Shown here piece by piece: positions 41,151-44,424 of a DNA stretch of 44,424 nt (positions are counted from its first letter, which is position 1; each line of letters begins with the position of its first letter). This DNA is from Bacteroidales bacterium (GTDB lineage Bacteria > Bacteroidota > Bacteroidia > Bacteroidales > WRLA01). Both the position numbers and the translations under genes were made by a program. A model generated the notes under the pieces. That model worked only from the letters and a program-made list of their open reading frames with translations. It was not told the DNA's origin and did not search any database. The stretch is from positions 1-44,424 of the forward strand of contig WRLA01000018.1 of NCBI GenBank assembly GCA_009777825.1. The letters are read 5' to 3'.

Positions 41151-41385
41151 TGATATACCTTTTATATGCTTTTTCCACAACTTCTCGCGCTCTTATCTTA
41201 AACTCATCCATCGTTATAGCCCTGTAAAAATCTTCATCGGGCGTTTTATGTCTCTTTTTCCTGTCGTTTGTACATGCAAAAACAAACATGTTGTCCCCTC
41301 TTTGAACGAACACCTGTTCATTCATCGCCATATCAAAATATCTGTCCTGCTCGGTTACAAACTCTTCACTGCTTACTACTGTCAT
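41110..41385 (-). CDS. Phd-like antitoxin
   Basis: The 91-aa product starts 'MTVVSSEEFVTEQDRYFDMA' and 'VFVQRGDNMFVFACT', typical of the Phd/YefM-like antitoxins of Bacteroidetes. I chose ATG 41385; the longer frame begins within the promoter. Promoter at 41413-41420. Confidence 0.8.
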   Translation of the reverse strand: MTVVSSEEFVTEQDRYFDMAMNEQVFVQRGDNMFVFACTNDRKKRHKTPDEDFYRAITMDEFKIRAREVVEKAYKRYINERNHITPCTRIS

Positions 41386-41412
41386 AATTCTTATGTTTTG
41401 TAAATCACCCTG

Positions 41413-41420
41413 CAAAGATA
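41413..41420 (-). promoter_or_regulatory. -7 promoter element of the second toxin-antitoxin pair
   Basis: CAAAGATA (minus strand TATCTTTG), 28 bp from the antitoxin start. Confidence 0.65.
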
Positions 41421-41450
41421 CATCTTTTTCAATAACTGAATAACTGAATT

Positions 41451-41632
41451 TTTAACGCAAAGGCGCAAGGATTTTTCGCAAAGGGCGCAAGGAGCTAATG
41501 ACGTCATTGCGGGCAACGACCCGCAATCTCCTGTTCGATGCTTTTTGCCTCAGGGGATTCCTGCTTTCGCAGGAATGACGGTGTTACACTTTGCGTCTTT
41601 TGCGTTTTCTTTGCGTCCTTGCGGTAAAAAAA
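41451..41632. repeat. Nested palindromic element (CGCAAAG-type arms, REP-like core)
   Basis: Outer arms of CGCAAAGG-type words (left) and TTTGCGTC-type words (right) are inverted relatives. Nested inside are two hairpins: ATTGCGGG-CAACGA-CCCGCAAT and ATTCCTGC-TTTC-GCAGGAAT. No gene is present. Confidence 0.7.
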
Positions 41633-41642
41633 AACTTCGTGT

Positions 41643-41807
41643 ATTCATGGGGATGTCTCAAAAGTCTTTTTAACCACAAAGAGCACAAAGTACACACAAA
41701 GGCTCACAAAGACAACAATCTGTTTAGCAATGTTTTGTGTTCTTTGTGAAAACCCTTTGTGAACCTTTGTGGTAAAGAATTTTGACTTTTGAGACATCCT
41801 CATGAAT
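41643..41807. mobile_element. MITE-like 165-bp palindromic element
   Basis: Terminal inverted repeats of 24 bp (41643-41666 and 41784-41807) match at 23 of 24 positions. The inner part is also inverted (ACCACAAAG... versus ...CTTTGTGGT). No coding capacity. This fits a miniature inverted-repeat element or a non-autonomous relative of the AGAGGCTG...CAGCCTCT hairpin at 84-113. Confidence 0.7.
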
Positions 41808-41836
41808 TTGCTTGTCATACCCCACAATTAAAAAAA

Positions 41837-41852
41837 CCGCCCTCGCGAGCGG
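41837..41852 (-). terminator. Intrinsic terminator of the T9SS adhesin gene
   Basis: CCGC-CCTCGCGA-GCGG hairpin. On the minus strand it is followed by seven T. It lies 85 bp past the adhesin stop. The other strand has TTTTATT, so it may act both ways. Confidence 0.6.
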
Positions 41853-41898
41853 CTTTTATTAAACTTTTTCCTCAATAAGAGGCTTGAAGCGTCAGCCC

Positions 41899-41932
41899 AC
41901 ATCCCCTCTTCGAGGGGGCTTGGGGGGCTTGG
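41899..41932. repeat. GC-rich palindromic repeat (intergenic copy)
   Basis: CATCCCCTCTTCGAGGGGGC then TTGGGGGGCTTGG, the same family as 2401-2435. Confidence 0.7.
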
Positions 41933-41936
41933 CTTT

Positions 41937-44285
41937 TTATTTCACCATCACCCGTTTAGTAACGCTATTGTTATAAACGTCATAAACCTTGAAGAAGTAA
42001 ATTCCTGTGTTATAAGATACCTCGAAAGATTTATCTGTTTTTGTCTCTATCAGTTGTCCGACGGTGTTATAGATTTCCACTTTGACGAAGTTCAGCGCCG
42101 AGATGGTTATCGTTCCGGAAGTCGGGTTGGGATAGATGGAAACGCTGTTGGCGAGTTCGGGGATGCCGGGAGTTGAGCAGTCGGCTACGCCGGTGATTTC
42201 TACAGCATCCGATTCGTCTTCGTCGCAAACGGTTACGATTGTCCATGTGTAGGAAACGCCGTCTTCGAATTCGCCGGTTTCGGTGTAGGCAGGCTCGGTA
42301 ACGGTGGTTGTAGCGCCGTCTTTTGAGACTTTGTATTCTTTGGCGCCGGCTACGGCTGTCCAGGTGAGGTTGGCTGTGGTGCAATCAATGGTTGCCGTTC
42401 CTCCGGTTATGGGGTCGCAGGGTTCGATAACAGGATCTCCACAAGCAATTTCTTCCACATCCACCCATTCGCCATCGCCACCGTTGGCGCAGGCTATGGC
42501 TACGCTCCAAGTGTGCGGTTGTTCCGGGTCGAACTCTGTATCTACAAAGGTGGTCTCGGTGGTGGGTCCGCCGATTTGGAGACCGTCGCGGTAAATGTTG
42601 TATTCCCATTCTGGAGGTGTTCCGCCTGGATTGCCTTCTATTTTGAAATACATGGATTTTGCGTCAGCAACTCCTAATGCGGATGCAGACTTCCATGTTC
42701 CTCCCGGATTATCAATTAACCCCATTTTATCAAATAAATGTTGTTCGAACCCTTTGGCTGTTGTTCCATAGTAAATATTCCAGCGATAAGATGTTATCTC
42801 AGAGTTTTCAGTGACAGAAGCATCGTAAACCCCTGCAATGGTAATCCAGTATGTGCCTGCTGCCGGTAAGGTGAATGGAGTAGGAAGTGTAATGACAGGA
42901 TCAGCGCCGTCTGTTACCGAAATATTATTTGCATCAAAAATCTCTGTACCGGGTTTGTTGTCTGTACCATTTTGATAAATAATAACTCTAAATTTGGTCG
43001 GTAAAAGAGAAGGAGCGTTGGAGAATCCTTTTGCTGTTATTGTTTCAATTGTCCAAATATCATTAGCAATAAAATCATCGGCTGTATAAATCCAGTTGTC
43101 ATTACCAGACCAGTACTGGGTGAGCAAACCGCTATTTTGTATGTTTATATCGGTATTATCCCACAACACTTCCGATCTGCTCTTTCCTGCAGCATCCCAA
43201 GTAATCGTTGCCTTGCTGCAATCCGTTTCATACTTAACTTCCAAGTTAGAGACCACGCCGTTGCAAGTTTTGATTTCCACGGGCGCTGCCGGAACTTTTA
43301 CCGGAGAGCATCCATCGTCGAAGGTAGCGGCTACGGCAAAGGTATAGGTTCCGTTGGGCAGGACGTCGGATATCCATTCGGTAACGCCTGCTGCTACGGT
43401 AGCTTTTTCTACGTTGTCTTGATAGATTTTATAGCCGGTTAAGGCTTTTGAGGGGGCTGTCCAGGTAACTTGAACCTTGGTGCCTTGTGCTTCGGCGGTT
43501 ACGTCGGTAACGGCGGGGCAGTCGTCGCCGCCTTCGCCCTGGGTGATGGTAATGTCATCAACCATAAAAATAAAAGCGTCATAAGAGACACAATTAATGG
43601 CGATATACTTTGTGCCTGCCGGAAGGTCATATTCATAAAATGTCCATGATTCCGGTACTTGTACATAAGGACTTGCCGTTAAAAAAGTGAAATCGCCTTG
43701 TGCTGTTCCCGTTGTGGAATAACCCACTTTCATTCTTTCTAATCCGCCATACGACCCGTCATACGTCATTGCCCAAAATGAAAGGTGTGTGGGGTTTGTT
43801 AATTCTGGGCTAATCATCCAGTCATTATTTGTCCCATATTCAGCTGCCCAACAGGTGAAATATTTGTTCCCGGTATGAGGTGTAAGTTCGGGATACCCAT
43901 TCACTATCGGCGGCGATGTGGTATAAGGATTAAATACCATAAATGCCATAGCACTATATTTGTCTGGCCAGTCGGCACCATTGTGCCCATAGGTCGTTGA
44001 CCCGTCGCCATCAATATAGCTCCATCCATTAACGGTAGAATTGATAGTGAAATCGGAATGATCTTCCGCTCCATCAAAAAATTCCCCTCTCATTGGTTCG
44101 TGAGGAGCAAGGTAGTTGCTGGCAGATAAAGATGCAGCGGATGCTTGCATTATCGCCTGTTGTTTGAATTCCTGAAGCAATTGAGACTTAACTCTTTGTC
44201 CAGTACCATTTTGAGCACTTAAGCTCCCTACGCACAGCATTGCTATCAACGCCATGCAAACTGATTTTGTAATAAATTTTACCAT
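41937..44285 (-). CDS. T9SS-exported adhesin: choice-of-anchor J, FN3-like domains and sorting domain
   Basis: A 782-aa secreted protein. Signal peptide about 1-24 ('LCVGSLSAQNG'). About 70-255 is a cleaved-adhesin/choice-of-anchor-J domain ('FTINSTVNGWSYIDGDG', 'NDWMISPELTNPTHLSFWAMT', 'IFMVDDITI'), like the adhesin modules of Porphyromonas gingipains. FN3-like domains follow (about 260-340, 585-630 and 635-700). The last ~75 residues ('SVSIYPNPTSGTITISALNF' to 'KRVMVK') are a T9SS type A sorting domain. Probably a cell-surface adhesin. Terminator at 41837. The 140 bp upstream (44286-44424) hold no consensus -7 element. Confidence 0.9.
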   Translation of the reverse strand: MVKFITKSVCMALIAMLCVGSLSAQNGTGQRVKSQLLQEFKQQAIMQASAASLSASNYLAPHEPMRGEFFDGAEDHSDFTINSTVNGWSYIDGDGSTTYGHNGADWPDKYSAMAFMVFNPYTTSPPIVNGYPELTPHTGNKYFTCWAAEYGTNNDWMISPELTNPTHLSFWAMTYDGSYGGLERMKVGYSTTGTAQGDFTFLTASPYVQVPESWTFYEYDLPAGTKYIAINCVSYDAFIFMVDDITITQGEGGDDCPAVTDVTAEAQGTKVQVTWTAPSKALTGYKIYQDNVEKATVAAGVTEWISDVLPNGTYTFAVAATFDDGCSPVKVPAAPVEIKTCNGVVSNLEVKYETDCSKATITWDAAGKSRSEVLWDNTDINIQNSGLLTQYWSGNDNWIYTADDFIANDIWTIETITAKGFSNAPSLLPTKFRVIIYQNGTDNKPGTEIFDANNISVTDGADPVITLPTPFTLPAAGTYWITIAGVYDASVTENSEITSYRWNIYYGTTAKGFEQHLFDKMGLIDNPGGTWKSASALGVADAKSMYFKIEGNPGGTPPEWEYNIYRDGLQIGGPTTETTFVDTEFDPEQPHTWSVAIACANGGDGEWVDVEEIACGDPVIEPCDPITGGTATIDCTTANLTWTAVAGAKEYKVSKDGATTTVTEPAYTETGEFEDGVSYTWTIVTVCDEDESDAVEITGVADCSTPGIPELANSVSIYPNPTSGTITISALNFVKVEIYNTVGQLIETKTDKSFEVSYNTGIYFFKVYDVYNNSVTKRVMVK

Positions 44286-44424
44286 AATAAAAAAAATTTA
44301 ACCCACATTGCAGCCGCCCACTCCGTATCTCACTGAAATTTTAGCGAAATCGGGGTATTTTCAGCGAAAAAGTGCTGTTTTTTTGAGGTGTAAATTCATA
44401 AAGTATTGATACTGAGTGGTGGTA

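Noticed and set aside
41645..41827. 60-codon minus-strand frame
   Set aside because: Lies entirely within the MITE-like palindrome; its open state comes from repeat composition.

Overview
The window reads as a chromosomal segment of an uncultured member of the Bacteroidetes, most likely order Bacteroidales. Support: the -7 promoter element TAnnTTTG precedes most transcription units; gldD and two proteins with type IX secretion (T9SS) C-terminal sorting domains are present; there is a Spi-type C10 peptidase; and the yceD-rpmF-plsX-fabH block has Bacteroidetes-like partners. I cannot name a genus. No transposase, integrase, phage gene, rRNA or CRISPR array was seen; there is one tRNA (Arg-ACG).

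Layout. 1-2246: repeats and a surface lipoprotein ending in a DUF1566 C-type-lectin-like domain. 2247-3842 (-): AAA-ATPase/PD-(D/E)XK protein. 4063-8694 (+): yceD, rpmF, plsX, fabH, an inserted DUF4160-DUF2442 pair, then rimO. 8696-11080 (-): hslR, dapB, a DUF3791 protein and a retropepsin-like protease. 11170-13329 (+): secreted Spi-family cysteine protease. 13430-13681 (-): rpsT. 13843-31179 (+, mostly): part of an aryl-polyene/flexirubin-like pigment-lipid cluster (ketosynthase, chain-length factor, small EamA transporter, LolA, lipoprotein, GT2, MMPL-acyltransferase fusion, CrtI-like oxidoreductase, outer-membrane protein). It is interrupted by accessory genes: an AAA ATPase, a RecQ-phosphoribosyltransferase/DprA pair, a DUF4365 protein and a toxin-antitoxin pair. 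31606-41385: ssb, gldD, threonine-dehydrogenase-like protein, TlpA-like protein, tRNA-Arg, ECF sigma/anti-sigma, Rpn nuclease, ychF, lipid kinase, lipoprotein and a second toxin-antitoxin pair. 41386-41936: nested repeats. 41937-44285 (-): large T9SS adhesin.

Two themes stand out. First, accessory gene pairs sit between housekeeping or pathway genes with duplicated flanks. The RecQ-PRTase/DprA pair (resembling the ShosT/ShosA defence pair, but with a helicase fused on) is bracketed by an exact 18-bp direct repeat that includes each downstream start codon. The DUF4160-DUF2442 pair is bracketed by a 46-47 bp duplication of the fabH 3' end. Second, short palindromic and tandem repeats have entered protein-coding genes while keeping them open. 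Heptamer (7-bp) and 22-bp tandem repeats lie in the ketosynthase and chain-length-factor genes, GC-rich palindromes in the MMPL fusion and the AAA/PD-(D/E)XK gene, and REP-like pieces in the anti-sigma gene. This recalls the Rickettsia palindromic elements, and the tandem units could make pigment synthesis phase-variable.
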